Shown here: positions 1 to 9,084 of the stretch, piece by piece | How positions within the stretch are numbered: position 1 is the first letter of the stretch | How the letters are laid out: the number at the start of each line of letters is the position of its first letter | Source: CAWGGS01 sp963822095 | GTDB taxonomy: Bacteria > Desulfobacterota > Desulfobulbia > Desulfobulbales > Desulfocapsaceae | NCBI GenBank assembly: GCA_963822095.1 | Contig: CAWGGS010000025.1 | Location: forward strand, 3,327-67,326 | Direction of reading: 5' to 3' | Length of the DNA stretch: 64,000 nt | Position numbers and translations under genes: made by a program | Notes under the pieces: model-generated | Told to the model about the DNA's origin: nothing | Databases searched by the model: none | Seen by the model: only the letters and a program-made list of their open reading frames with translations

Positions 1-92
1 TGTCGACGAAGAGAGTCCAGGCAATGAACAAGAAAATGAATCCCATTCCAATTCGGTATGATGATCTCGATCAGAGGGTTATTATCCTTCAT
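1..92 (-). CDS. Family 2 glycosyltransferase, N-terminal fragment
   Basis: Only the first 30 codons are inside the window; the gene runs off the left edge. The start ATG lies inside the 3' end of the upstream glycosyltransferase, giving an 11-base overlap and suggesting translational coupling. The translation has a hydrophobic beta strand followed by IIIPNWNG and then CLDSLRR. This is the nucleotide-binding start of rhamnosyltransferase-like GT-A family 2 enzymes, which transfer a sugar from a nucleotide-sugar donor during surface polysaccharide assembly. The acceptor and donor cannot be told from this fragment. Confidence 0.75.
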   Translation of the reverse strand, partial: MKDNNPLIEIIIPNWNGIHFLVHCLDSLRR

Positions 93-1059
93 TCATATCC
101 CTGGATTCTATAATCCCTCCGCTTATTTTCTTTATAAAATAAATTGGTTTTCCTTGCGATTCATGATAGGTCCGGGACTGGAGTTCCGCTAAAAGTCCAA
201 TGGTTATGAATTGCACCCCCATGAACATCAGAAGTATGGCTAGAAAAAGAACCGGTCTGTTGGACATGGAAATGCCCATAAACTGGCGTTGAAAGGTAAT
301 AACCAAAGCAATAAGAAAGCCTATAAAACCACTACCGATACCAATCAGTCCGAAGACCTGAATCGGCCTGGTCGAGTAACTCAGAAGGAATTTTACGGTC
401 ATCAAGTCAAGTACTACCCGGATGGTCCGCGATATCCCATACTTTGATTTTCCATAAAGCCGAGGTCTGTGGTTGACTTTCATTTCAGTAAATGAGATCC
501 CCATTCCACTGGCAATAGCAGGAATAAAACGATGCATCTCCCCATAGAGTTTTATATTCTTAATGACTTCTTTGCGAAATGCTTTCAATGTACATCCATA
601 ATCATGCAAATTGACTCCTGTTGTTTTGGAGATAATCCAATTGGCGATCATGGAAGGAAGTCGTCGGCTCAAGAAAGGATCTTTTCTTTTAAACCGCCAC
701 CCTGTAACGACGTCATATCCTTCATCTATTTTCTTGATCATCCCTTCTATACCGGAGGGATCATTTTGCATATCCCCATCCATGGTAATGATGATCTCCC
801 CTCGGGCATGATCAAAACCTGCTGACATCGCTGCTGTCTGACCAAAATTTTTTCGAAAACTAATCACTACGACATTTTCATCATTAGCCTGAATTTCATT
901 TAAAAGCATCAAGCTGGTATCTGCCGAACCATCGTCCACAAAAATAATTTCATAGGACTTGCCAATTTTTTGCAAAATATCTCGCAACTCTTTATAAAGA
1001 GGAGCAATATTTTCTTCTTCATTAAAAATGGGAATTACTACGGAAAGTTGTATTGACAT
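82..1059 (-). CDS. Membrane-anchored family 2 glycosyltransferase (DPM1/GtrB-like)
   Basis: 325 residues. The N-terminal GT-A domain (about residues 1-215) has the VVIPIFNEEENI start, the FVDDGSAD strand, and a DGDMQNDP segment carrying the metal-binding DxD-type acidic cluster. Two long hydrophobic segments near residues 230-260 and 270-295 anchor the protein. This is the layout of the DPM1/GtrB/ArnC group, which moves a sugar from a nucleotide donor to undecaprenyl phosphate at the inner face of the cytoplasmic membrane. Its 3' end overlaps a second glycosyltransferase, so the pair probably belongs to a surface glycan operon continuing to the left. The sugar handled is not evident. Confidence 0.88.
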   Translation of the reverse strand: MSIQLSVVIPIFNEEENIAPLYKELRDILQKIGKSYEIIFVDDGSADTSLMLLNEIQANDENVVVISFRKNFGQTAAMSAGFDHARGEIIITMDGDMQNDPSGIEGMIKKIDEGYDVVTGWRFKRKDPFLSRRLPSMIANWIISKTTGVNLHDYGCTLKAFRKEVIKNIKLYGEMHRFIPAIASGMGISFTEMKVNHRPRLYGKSKYGISRTIRVVLDLMTVKFLLSYSTRPIQVFGLIGIGSGFIGFLIALVITFQRQFMGISMSNRPVLFLAILLMFMGVQFITIGLLAELQSRTYHESQGKPIYFIKKISGGIIESRDMNEG

Positions 1060-1589
1060 ACCTTGTCTTTTTAGTATTCAAAGAGATATCGGAATATTTC
1101 ACATTCTATCAAAATGTGCTCATCTATCTGGGCCTGTGTCTTTGAGAATATTTTTACAAAAACTGCTTTGGGGCTTATATTTTTTTGCCCACTTTTCAGG
1201 AGGCCAAACGTATATGCATGCATTGTTATTTGCTTATTTGAAATACCATGAATTCCCATGCCATCGCAAGTTCATATTGTCGACATGACAAGATAAGCTC
1301 CCACATTCATCTATCTTCGGAAAAATAAAATCGCCATTACGATCTTTTCATTATAAAGAAATCTTCCAAGTATTAAGAGCTTGCCGCATCGAAATAAGTG
1401 AATACATCTCGTGTCCTGTCAAGCCTCATATGTTGCATCTTGCGTATCCAGTTTAACTTCCTGACATCGTTACTCCTTTGATCACACGGCACTTTATGCT
1501 CCCTCAGTCGAGCTTGGCAGGAAACCAAAATGGGAGCAATCTTGCAACATCTGATACGTAACATGAATGACATCAGGACAACAGACGAG
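1060..1589. other. Intergenic stretch with no convincing gene
   Basis: This 530-base region lies between the glycosyltransferase start and the DUF2065 gene. Short open frames exist on both strands, but none has a recognisable domain, a good ribosome-binding site or a plausible composition. No tRNA fold, terminator with a clear U-tract or repeat was seen. It should hold the promoter of the leftward glycosyltransferase genes, but no clean -35/-10 pair stood out. Confidence 0.4.
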
Positions 1590-1787
1590 TTAATTGCCGC
1601 CACTTGTTTGAACAACCCAGCAGAGTATCAGTCCTCCTATAACGATAATTGTGCCGAAAACACGAAGATCTCGAGGGCGCATCTCACTAAGTTTTTTTAA
1701 CCAGGTCTGCATCATCTCAGGTGCTGCTGCATAGGGAAGTCCTTCAAGTACCATAACCATCCCTATCAAAAGGAGCATAAGTTTCAT
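1590..1787 (-). CDS. DUF2065 family small membrane protein
   Basis: 65 residues with two hydrophobic segments, residues 2-20 (rich in L, I, M) and 43-60, separated by a short polar loop containing MRPRDLR. The EGLPYAAAPE motif after the first helix and the length match the DUF2065 (YjeT-like) family of small inner-membrane proteins of unknown function. In many proteobacteria this family sits near hflC and purA; here it stands alone, upstream of and divergent from purM. No function is assigned. Confidence 0.8.
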   Translation of the reverse strand: MKLMLLLIGMVMVLEGLPYAAAPEMMQTWLKKLSEMRPRDLRVFGTIIVIGGLILCWVVQTSGGN

Positions 1788-2076
1788 AGGACTTTTGAAA
1801 TAGATTAAATTTTTCAGTTAATATTAAGATGATCACGTTACCCGAGTCATTCCCAATACTGTATGAATCTTATTTAATTGCTTTTTCGGGATACACCTAA
1901 TAATATGTACCAAAACTGTGGTTCAATATTAAAATGGACTCCTTGTTTGGCATATCATTTTAAAAAAGCGGGGTTTCATTTGCTTCTCAAAGACTCAGCC
2001 GGTTCCAAGCCATGTCTCTCATTTGATTTGAACAATTCTTTTAATTTTTTTCAAGATACTTCCAGATAGCATACTT

Positions 2077-3129
2077 ATGAATATTTCCGAACAATCAAAA
2101 TACAAGGAAGCAGGGGTCGATATCGACAAAGGCAATACCTTTGTCAAAAACATCAAAGATATCGTTTCCTCCACTCACCAGCGCGGTGTCTTAAATGAGA
2201 TAGGCGGTTTTTCTAGCTTCTTTGCGATCGATACCGGAAAATACCCAAAACCGGTTATCGTCTCATCAACCGACGGAGTCGGAACCAAGCTTGCTGTCGC
2301 AGGCCTCTGTAAGAAACATGACACCATTGGAATAGACCTCGTCGCCATGTGTGTAAACGACATTATTGTCAGTGGAGCAACCCCTCTTTGTTTTTTAGAT
2401 TACTTTTCCACTGGAAAACTTGAAGTTGAATTTGCCACAGAGGTTGTCAAGGGAATAGCCGAAGGTTGTCTGCAGGCTAAATGTTCCCTTGTGGGGGGAG
2501 AAACCGCTGAGATGCCGGGACTCTACAAAGCAGGAGACTACGATCTTGCTGGTTTCACCGTTGGCATTGTCGATCGCGATTCCATAATTGACGGCTCAGA
2601 GATCAAGGTCGGAAACACCATTCTGGGCCTCCCCTCCAGCGGTCTTCATTCAAACGGGTTTTCCCTGGTAAGAAAAGTATGCTTTGATGACCTGGGACTT
2701 ACCGTCGACACCCAAATTGATGAGTTGGGATGTACCTTGGGAGAAGAATTGTTAAAACCCACGAAGATTTATGTTCAACCCGTCCTCAATGTATTACGGA
2801 AATTCCGCATAAACGGCATGGTACACAATACAGGAGGTGGATTTTTTGATAATATACCGCGTATTCTCCCCAAAGGATGCAAAGCAATACTCGAAGGATC
2901 TGGTTGGGACATCCCGCCTATCTTTAAATTTCTCCAAAAAAAAGGAAATATCAGCCAGGAAGAGATGTATCGGACCTTTAATATGGGTATTGGGTTAATG
3001 GTCATTGTTGACGAAGAATCAGCCGACGACATCGCACTCCAATTTAATGCTCTCGGTGAAAATCCTTTCTTCATCGGCAGAGTCGAGACAAAAAACGACG
3101 ACGATCCGCCCGTTGAACTTCGGTTTTGA
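2077..3129 (+). CDS. purM: Phosphoribosylformylglycinamidine cyclo-ligase (AIR synthetase)
   Basis: 350 residues, the normal family length. PurM closes the imidazole ring of 5-aminoimidazole ribotide from FGAM using ATP, the fifth step of de novo purine synthesis, in the cytosol. Visible signatures are YKEAGVDIDKG at the start, the STDGVGTKL glycine-rich loop, DLVAMCVNDI, GGETAEMPG, and GLHSNGFSLVR. No strong Shine-Dalgarno precedes the ATG. The gene is monocistronic, ending in a rho-independent terminator about 20 bases downstream. A second purine gene, the purD-purE fusion, lies about 27 kb away. Confidence 0.97.
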   Translation: MNISEQSKYKEAGVDIDKGNTFVKNIKDIVSSTHQRGVLNEIGGFSSFFAIDTGKYPKPVIVSSTDGVGTKLAVAGLCKKHDTIGIDLVAMCVNDIIVSGATPLCFLDYFSTGKLEVEFATEVVKGIAEGCLQAKCSLVGGETAEMPGLYKAGDYDLAGFTVGIVDRDSIIDGSEIKVGNTILGLPSSGLHSNGFSLVRKVCFDDLGLTVDTQIDELGCTLGEELLKPTKIYVQPVLNVLRKFRINGMVHNTGGGFFDNIPRILPKGCKAILEGSGWDIPPIFKFLQKKGNISQEEMYRTFNMGIGLMVIVDEESADDIALQFNALGENPFFIGRVETKNDDDPPVELRF

Positions 3130-3151
3130 CCAATTACTATACATCAAAGAC

Positions 3152-3190
3152 AAAAGGGGTGACCACCTGAAGTGATCACCCCTTTTCTTT
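3152..3190 (+). terminator. Rho-independent terminator of purM
   Basis: AAAAGGGGTGACCAC, a five-base loop, then GTGATCACCCCTTTT form a 15-pair stem with one mismatch, followed by a T-rich tail. It sits 22 bases after the purM stop codon. The A-run on its left arm means it could also stop transcripts arriving from the right. Confidence 0.88.
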
Positions 3191-3286
3191 TATATGAAAG
3201 TCTTCCTGGATTTACTGCTTGGTCAAGTGGAAGTTATGGGGATTCATGTTCCGTTGAGACAAGCCGGTCTATTCCATCAATGCTGG

Positions 3287-3796
3287 CTAGCCCCCACAAT
3301 CACTTGTCCCACCCCTGATTTTATCCAGAGCATGGGGTAAGGCAGCCAAAAGGACCTCAATATTTTCCAGCGCCGCTTTTTTACTGCCGGGAAGATTTAT
3401 AATAAGGCTTTTTCCCCTAATTCCTGCTCTCCCTCTCGACAAAACCGCATGTGGTGTCTTACGAAGGCTTGCAGCACGCATAGCCTCAGCCATACCGGGA
3501 ATATCTTTTTCAATAATATCCTCCATGGCCTCCGGTGTCACATCAGTCGGGGCAACACCGGTACCACCGGTTGTAATAACCAGATCAATATGTTGATTAT
3601 CGACGAATTCCAGGACCGTTTTGACTATTTCTTCAATACTATCCGGAACGATCTCATATCCCTGAAAGATATAACCTTCCTCTTTGAGCAACTCCTGCAG
3701 TGCTTGACCACTGGTATCAGCCCGTTCCCCCCGTGATCCTTTGTCACTCATGGTAACAACTGCAAAACGAAAGGTCTCGGTTCCTTCTTTTATCAT
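3287..3796 (-). CDS. mogA: Molybdenum cofactor biosynthesis protein, MogA/MoaB family
   Basis: 169 residues. The family adenylylates molybdopterin before molybdate insertion, in the cytosol. Signatures include TMSDKGSRGERADTSG at the N-terminus, the ITTGGTGVAPTDVTPEA nucleotide-binding motif, and AGIRGKSLIINLPGS near the C-terminus. The protein lacks the C-terminal MoeA-like domains, so it is a stand-alone MogA/MoaB. It begins 14 bases after the EF-G paralogue upstream on the same strand, so the two are probably co-transcribed. MogA and MoaB cannot be separated with certainty by eye. A molybdenum or tungsten cofactor fits an anaerobe using formate dehydrogenase-type enzymes. Confidence 0.9.
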   Translation of the reverse strand: MIKEGTETFRFAVVTMSDKGSRGERADTSGQALQELLKEEGYIFQGYEIVPDSIEEIVKTVLEFVDNQHIDLVITTGGTGVAPTDVTPEAMEDIIEKDIPGMAEAMRAASLRKTPHAVLSRGRAGIRGKSLIINLPGSKKAALENIEVLLAALPHALDKIRGGTSDCGG

Positions 3797-3810
3797 AAAT
3801 TTATATTGTA

Positions 3811-5874
3811 TTATTCAACATTTCTCTCAGAAATAATCTTCTCGGCAATGTGCGCGGGAACAACTTCGTAATGAGAAAAAGCCACGGTAAATGAGCCTCT
3901 CCCACCGGTCATGGAGGTAAGATCGGTCGCATAGACCTGGATCTCAGCCATCGGTACCTGCGCGTTTACAATCTCATTTTTCTCATGGGAATCCATTCCC
4001 ATCACCTTTCCGCGCCGGGAATTCAGATCTCCCATGATATCACCGACGTGCTCTTTGCCGAGTCGAATTGTCATATCCATTATCGGCTCGAGAAGCACCA
4101 GTCCCGCTTCCTGGGCACCTTTTTTAAATGCCAGGGATCCTGCTATCTTAAATGCCATCTCCGAAGAGTCTACATTATGAAACGACCCATCGACCAGAGC
4201 AACTCTTAAATCAACGACCGGATATCCAGCTAATACCCCCTTCTCCATTGCCTCCTGGATGCCTTTTTCAACAGCAGGACGATACTGCTGAGGTATTACG
4301 CCGCCGACAATTTTGTCCTCAAAAACAAAACCGGTTCCTGCGGGCTGCGGCTCAATCTCAATCCAACAATCTCCGTACTGTCCTCGGCCTCCACTCTGCT
4401 TTTTATGTTTTCCCTGAACCCTGGCCTTTCCTTTTATAGTTTCCATATATGGAATTTTGGGCAGGGTAAGCTCCATGCCGACTCCAAATTTCCTCTTGAT
4501 CTTCGATCCTACTACCTCCAGATGAACTTGCCCGACACCTGAGAGTAAAACCTCACCGGTCTGTTTTTCGCGAGTAACCCGCAGGGTAAGATCCTCATCG
4601 AGCAGCTTGGTAATGGAGGAAAAGAGTTTTTCCTCTTCGCCTTTTTTCGCACTCACTGCATAGGAAATAACTGGCTCAAACGACTCCAATTGAGGATAGA
4701 CGATGGGAGCGTTTGCATCGCAAAGAGTATCTCCTGTTGTTGTCTCTTTAAGCTTGGCAACGGCAACAATCATTCCAGGACCGATCTCATCAACCGCTCT
4801 CTGTTCCTTGCCTTCCAGGACATAAAGCTGTCCAAACCTTTCAGCGGTCTGCTTATTTGAATTAAAAAAGGTATCGCCCTTAAGTTGTCCGGAGCATACC
4901 TTGAAAATTGTCAATCTTCCTGCATAGGGATCGGCCATTGTCTTAAAAACAAAAGCGGAAAACTTTTCATCTGCATTTGGTTGTCGCTCTATTTCCTCTC
5001 CTGTTTTGGGATCCTTACCAAACAATGCAGGCTTGTCGGCAGGTGATGGCAGAAATTGATTGATTGCTTCAAGGAATGTCTCGGTTCCCTTATTGAGGAT
5101 GGCCGATCCGACACAAACAGGCGCTATATCTCCTGCGGCAACACCTTTTTTCAGTCCCAGTCGAATCTCATCTTCTGTGAGTTCACCTTCTTCTAAAAAC
5201 TTTTCGATGAGATCATCGTCCACTTCGGCCGCCTTTTCCATCAAATTCTCGCGATAAACAGCCAGATCATCTTTAAGCTCGGCAGGCACTTCCGTCTCTG
5301 TTACTGTTCCTTTAGTCCCATCATCAAAGAGATAGGCCTTTCCGGTTACGATATCTATGAGTCCTTTGAAATTTTCTTCAGATCCGATCGGGATATGAAT
5401 CGGCACCGGAGAAAACGGCAACGATGTCCGTATCTCTTCTAGAGTTTTTTCAAAATCGGCTCGTTCTCGATCCATTTTATTTATATGGATAATGCAAGGC
5501 AGGGATCTATCTGCTATAAAATCAGCAAACTTCACTGTTTGTCCCTTGACTCCCATTACCGCTCCTATGGCAAAAACCACACCGTCACAGACCTGAGATG
5601 CAAACAGGGTTTCGTTGATGAAGTTATCGTCACCAGGAGTATCTATCAGATATACCTCATGCTTTTTCCATGTGTAATTGTGAAATGAGGAGCTGATTGA
5701 GATATTTCTTTTGATCTCTTCCTCTTCATAATCCATGCAGGAACTTCCATCGTCAACCTTTCCCAAACGTTTAATCTTCCCTGCAGTGAATAACATGGCC
5801 TCAGCCAAGGATGTTTTTCCACTGTTTCCATGTCCGATAATTGCGATGTTTCTCACTAATTTTGTATCCTGCAT
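3811..5874 (-). CDS. fusA2: Elongation factor G-like protein (EF-G type 2)
   Basis: 687 residues, slightly shorter than the canonical ribosomal translocase EF-G. The P-loop reads GHGNSGKT, where housekeeping EF-G has AHIDAGKT, marking it as the EF-G-like paralogue family. The G3 DTPGDDNF, G4 NKMD and a degenerate switch I (RNISIS in place of RGITI) are visible. Domains II to V follow, with QSGGRGQYGD and GKVMGMDSHE in domains IV-V. It binds GTP and the ribosome, but its cellular role is unsettled; some relatives hydrolyse GTP without efficient translocation. mogA lies immediately downstream. Confidence 0.92.
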   Translation of the reverse strand: MQDTKLVRNIAIIGHGNSGKTSLAEAMLFTAGKIKRLGKVDDGSSCMDYEEEEIKRNISISSSFHNYTWKKHEVYLIDTPGDDNFINETLFASQVCDGVVFAIGAVMGVKGQTVKFADFIADRSLPCIIHINKMDRERADFEKTLEEIRTSLPFSPVPIHIPIGSEENFKGLIDIVTGKAYLFDDGTKGTVTETEVPAELKDDLAVYRENLMEKAAEVDDDLIEKFLEEGELTEDEIRLGLKKGVAAGDIAPVCVGSAILNKGTETFLEAINQFLPSPADKPALFGKDPKTGEEIERQPNADEKFSAFVFKTMADPYAGRLTIFKVCSGQLKGDTFFNSNKQTAERFGQLYVLEGKEQRAVDEIGPGMIVAVAKLKETTTGDTLCDANAPIVYPQLESFEPVISYAVSAKKGEEEKLFSSITKLLDEDLTLRVTREKQTGEVLLSGVGQVHLEVVGSKIKRKFGVGMELTLPKIPYMETIKGKARVQGKHKKQSGGRGQYGDCWIEIEPQPAGTGFVFEDKIVGGVIPQQYRPAVEKGIQEAMEKGVLAGYPVVDLRVALVDGSFHNVDSSEMAFKIAGSLAFKKGAQEAGLVLLEPIMDMTIRLGKEHVGDIMGDLNSRRGKVMGMDSHEKNEIVNAQVPMAEIQVYATDLTSMTGGRGSFTVAFSHYEVVPAHIAEKIISERNVE

Positions 5875-6161
5875 GAATGTCTCCTCAAAATAAACTATTC
5901 AACAAAGTACTCCCTGATTCAGTAAGGTTAATCAATCAGTTTAAGAAAAATTCCATATTCTGAAAAAATCACTCCTCATATATTCAGTTTCACGGATCAA
6001 AGTCAAGTGTGATCGACACTTGCAGGTACTTTTCAGGTAATAAAAATCGGAATAATGACTATTTGCTGATGGTATTACGAATTTATGGAAAAAAGAGTAA
6101 GGAAAAGGTATTCTCCCAGCCAGTTTTTCTCTTGATTTTATCAAAACACGAGGCGAAAAAG

Positions 6162-7751
6162 GTGAAAAAATCTTCACAGGAAAGCGGTGGAATAGCAAGA
6201 TCTGCCGGCACCGTGGGAATTGCCGTCATGTGCAGCCGCATCCTAGGACTGATCCGGGAACAGGTATTTGCTGGAATGTTCGGAGCCGGAACCGCCTATG
6301 ACGCCTTCGTCGTTGCCTTCAGGATACCCAACCTTCTCCGGGATCTCTTTGGTGAAGGAGCACTTTCCGCTGCCTTTGTTACGGTCTTTTCCGACTACGA
6401 CACAAATAAAACCCAGAAGCAGACCTGGCAGCTTGCCTCCAACGTTCTGGTCTTTTTCGCCATTGCCCTTAGTCTGATAACGCTGGCCGGTATTTACTTG
6501 GCTGGTCCGATCGTCTCTCTATTGGCCCACGGTTTTGACAAGGTTCCCGGAAAGTCGGAACTTACCGTCAAATTGACGATGATCATGATGCCGTTTTTGG
6601 TCTTTATTTCACTGTCAGCCGTCATTATGGGAATACTCAACACCAAAGGACGTTTTTTCGTCCCGGCTATGGCGTCGAGCTTTTTCAATTTAGGGTCAAT
6701 TCTAGGTGGCGTCGGTCTGGCGCTCCTGCTGCCCAGATACGGCCAGCCACCCATTGTCGGTATGGCCATAGGAACATTGATCGGTGGAGTTCTTCAGCTT
6801 TGCATGCAGTTTCCAACCCTTATGAAAACAGGTTTTTCCTTTAAACCACTCCTACGACTGTCCGATCCAGGACTAAGAAGAATTCTCCGCTTGATGATCC
6901 CGGCCACAATCGGCCTTTCGGCAACCCAGATCAATCTCTTTATCAATACGAATTTTGCCTCATCCTGTGCTGAAGGGTCAGTCTCCTGGCTCCAATATGC
7001 CTTCAGGTTGGTTCAGTTGCCCATAGGGGTTTTTGGAGTTGCCTTTTCCATTGCGGCCATGCCGGTTCTGGCCCGGCATGCAGCAAAAGCGGATATACAA
7101 GGAATGCGAGAGACACTGGTCTCCTCTCTAACCATGGTTTTCTGTTTGACCATCCCCGCTAGTGCCGGACTTATTCTGCTTTCTGAACCGATAATCCGAT
7201 TAATTTATGAACGAGGAGCATTTACCGCTGCAACCACGATAGCTACTTCCCATGCTCTGGTCTTGTATGCTATTGGTCTGTTCGCATATTCGGCCAACAA
7301 GATTATCGTCCCGGTTTTTTACGCCCTTGATGACACCAAATATCCGGTCATTGGCAGTTTTCTAACCGTACTAGCCAATGTGCTAATCATCAAGGCTACT
7401 ATATCCGCATTTCAATACAAGGCTATAGCCCTGACAGTGTCCTGCACCATGATTTTGAATTTTCTTTTCTTAAGCGTGGTCCTCTATAGGAAATTAAACG
7501 GATATTCAATTTTGTACCTTGGAAAAGGAATCATTAAAATCTGCATTGCAACTGTTGTTATGTCTTTGCTGCTAGTTATGTTACGAACATATTTCAATCC
7601 CTGGCTCAATGGAAGCCTCTCCCAGAAGACAGTATCTCTCTTTTCACTCATAGCGGCTGCCTGCCTGGTCTATAGTGTCACCCTGTATTTCCTGAAACTG
7701 CATGAACTCACGGATATCATCCACAAGCTTAAAATCCGGATCTTCTCTTAA
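6162..7751 (+). CDS. murJ: Lipid II flippase MurJ
   Basis: An integral membrane MATE-like transporter (MviN family, normally 14 membrane helices) that flips lipid II across the cytoplasmic membrane for peptidoglycan synthesis. The frame is open from base 6009, but conserved sequence begins near the GTG at 6162. That GTG is preceded by GAGG with good spacing (gaggcgaaaaag then GTG), so 529 residues is the likely product. Family signatures include SRILGLIREQVFAGMFG, AFRIPNLLRDLFGEGALSAA and LIYERGAFT. The next gene is convergent, three bases beyond the stop, leaving no room for a separate terminator. Confidence 0.94.
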   Translation: MKKSSQESGGIARSAGTVGIAVMCSRILGLIREQVFAGMFGAGTAYDAFVVAFRIPNLLRDLFGEGALSAAFVTVFSDYDTNKTQKQTWQLASNVLVFFAIALSLITLAGIYLAGPIVSLLAHGFDKVPGKSELTVKLTMIMMPFLVFISLSAVIMGILNTKGRFFVPAMASSFFNLGSILGGVGLALLLPRYGQPPIVGMAIGTLIGGVLQLCMQFPTLMKTGFSFKPLLRLSDPGLRRILRLMIPATIGLSATQINLFINTNFASSCAEGSVSWLQYAFRLVQLPIGVFGVAFSIAAMPVLARHAAKADIQGMRETLVSSLTMVFCLTIPASAGLILLSEPIIRLIYERGAFTAATTIATSHALVLYAIGLFAYSANKIIVPVFYALDDTKYPVIGSFLTVLANVLIIKATISAFQYKAIALTVSCTMILNFLFLSVVLYRKLNGYSILYLGKGIIKICIATVVMSLLLVMLRTYFNPWLNGSLSQKTVSLFSLIAAACLVYSVTLYFLKLHELTDIIHKLKIRIFS

Positions 7752-7754
7752 ACC

Positions 7755-8066
7755 TCATGGTTTAGCTGTTTGTTTTTCTAAAGCGTCCTGGAGTTCTTTT
7801 ATTTGGGTCTTCAATTCATCCACTTCACTGCTTTTTGCGATATTCGCCTTTTGCAGGGCGAATTGAATGCGCTCATCAATCTGCCTGCGTATGGCCTCCT
7901 TGGATTCATCGGAACGTTTTAGGAACTCCTCCACAAACTTTTTTCCTTCCTGTTCTGAAAATTTGCCTTTTTCGACAAAATCCTGGGCGACTTCTTCTAT
8001 CTTATCTTTTGTCATTGCAATGATACCGACACCTGAAAACATCGCTTTCTTTATTAAATCTATCAT
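7755..8066 (-). CDS. Phasin-family / polyhydroxyalkanoate granule-associated-like protein
   Basis: 103 residues, mostly amphipathic helix. The N-terminal segment is hydrophobic (residues 1-18), followed by a strongly charged region (DKIEEVAQDFVEKGKFSEQEG) and a C-terminal coiled-coil (residues 80-98, DELKTQIKELQDALEKQ). This resembles short phasin/PhaF-like proteins that coat storage granules. Many such genes occur in bacteria without PHA synthase, so a granule role is only suggestive here. It lies directly downstream of dus on the same strand (22-base gap). Confidence 0.65.
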   Translation of the reverse strand: MIDLIKKAMFSGVGIIAMTKDKIEEVAQDFVEKGKFSEQEGKKFVEEFLKRSDESKEAIRRQIDERIQFALQKANIAKSSEVDELKTQIKELQDALEKQTAKP

Positions 8067-8088
8067 TTCATTTCTCCTTTTTGCTCAA

Positions 8089-9084
8089 TTACCACTTTGC
8101 CGACTGATCGAAAAAGGCATTTGCCCGTTCCATAGCCTGCCCGATGGAATGACTGGTCTGCACAGATGTGGCCAGTTGATGTCCGAATTGATAATTTTCG
8201 GCAAAATAATGAGTGAATTGTTTTAATCTCCCAAGCCTTCTCTCAACGGCAAAACGCTCGCCCAATAACTCTACAAATCTGAAGTAGACACTTTCTAAAG
8301 CAGGATTTTCTTCCTTATCGGCCATACCATATATCACTTGCGAGATATCTGAAAAAATCCATGGCTTCGCCGCAGCAGCCCTACCGATCATCAGACCATC
8401 GGCATTGGAAATTTTAAGACATTCTTCTGCATCCTTTACGGTGAATATCCCTCCGTTGGCAAAGACCGGGATTTGAACTGTATCCTTTATTTTACCGATC
8501 CAATCCCAGCGCGGTTTTCTACAGAATTTTTCACCGTTGAGACGTGCATGAACAGTCAGCATATCGATACCTTCTTCACAGAGCAAACAGCATAGCTCCA
8601 GTAAGGAATTTTCGTCCAGGCTTTCTCCAAGTCGGATCTTGGCACTAAAAGGTAAGTCTGTAGATCTGCGGAGTCTTCTTAATAATTTTTTCAACCTTGC
8701 TCTGTCTTTCGTAAGATAGCACCCCGCCCCCTGCCTGCGTAATTTGGGAGCAGGACACCCGAGGTTCAGGTCAATCCCTTGAGCCCCCAACTGTTGGAGA
8801 CGTGTAACCGCAGGTTCAACATCTTCGATCTCAGACAAGAATAGCTGATAAAAAAGTGGCTTTTCGTTTGCACTTCTATGTAATAACGGGGAATGTTTTT
8901 CGTTTTCTTCTGTCAGACCTTTTGCTGCCAGCATTTCAGTAAACAGAAGCCCCACCCCACCTTGCTCCATAACAAGGGATCGAAGAGCAGTATGTGACAG
9001 CCCCACCATTGGAGCGAGGGCCAGAGGCGGAGAGATTTTCAGGTTATTTATGGAAACCGACTTTTTATGATATAAACTCGGCAT
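8089..9084 (-). CDS. dus: tRNA-dihydrouridine synthase
   Basis: 331 residues. An FMN-dependent enzyme that reduces uridines in tRNA D-loops. The TIM-barrel signatures are APMVGLSHTALR (FMN site), the conserved DLNLGCPAPKLRRQGAGCYL with the catalytic cysteine, SAKIRLG, TVHARL and the phosphate-binding ANGGIF and GLMIGRAAAAKPWIF. It is diverged from DusA/B/C, so the target position is unclear. Its ATG overlaps the stop of the upstream HEAT-repeat gene by one base (TAATG), a sign of translational coupling. Confidence 0.92.
   Translation of the reverse strand: MPSLYHKKSVSINNLKISPPLALAPMVGLSHTALRSLVMEQGGVGLLFTEMLAAKGLTEENEKHSPLLHRSANEKPLFYQLFLSEIEDVEPAVTRLQQLGAQGIDLNLGCPAPKLRRQGAGCYLTKDRARLKKLLRRLRRSTDLPFSAKIRLGESLDENSLLELCCLLCEEGIDMLTVHARLNGEKFCRKPRWDWIGKIKDTVQIPVFANGGIFTVKDAEECLKISNADGLMIGRAAAAKPWIFSDISQVIYGMADKEENPALESVYFRFVELLGERFAVERRLGRLKQFTHYFAENYQFGHQLATSVQTSHSIGQAMERANAFFDQSAKW

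Noticed and set aside
1373..1615. 80-codon leftward frame overlapping the DUF2065 gene end
   Set aside because: It has no ribosome-binding site and no known domain, and it overlaps a convincing gene.
1878..2069. 63-codon frame before purM
   Set aside because: It has no similarity, is AT-driven and has no start signal.
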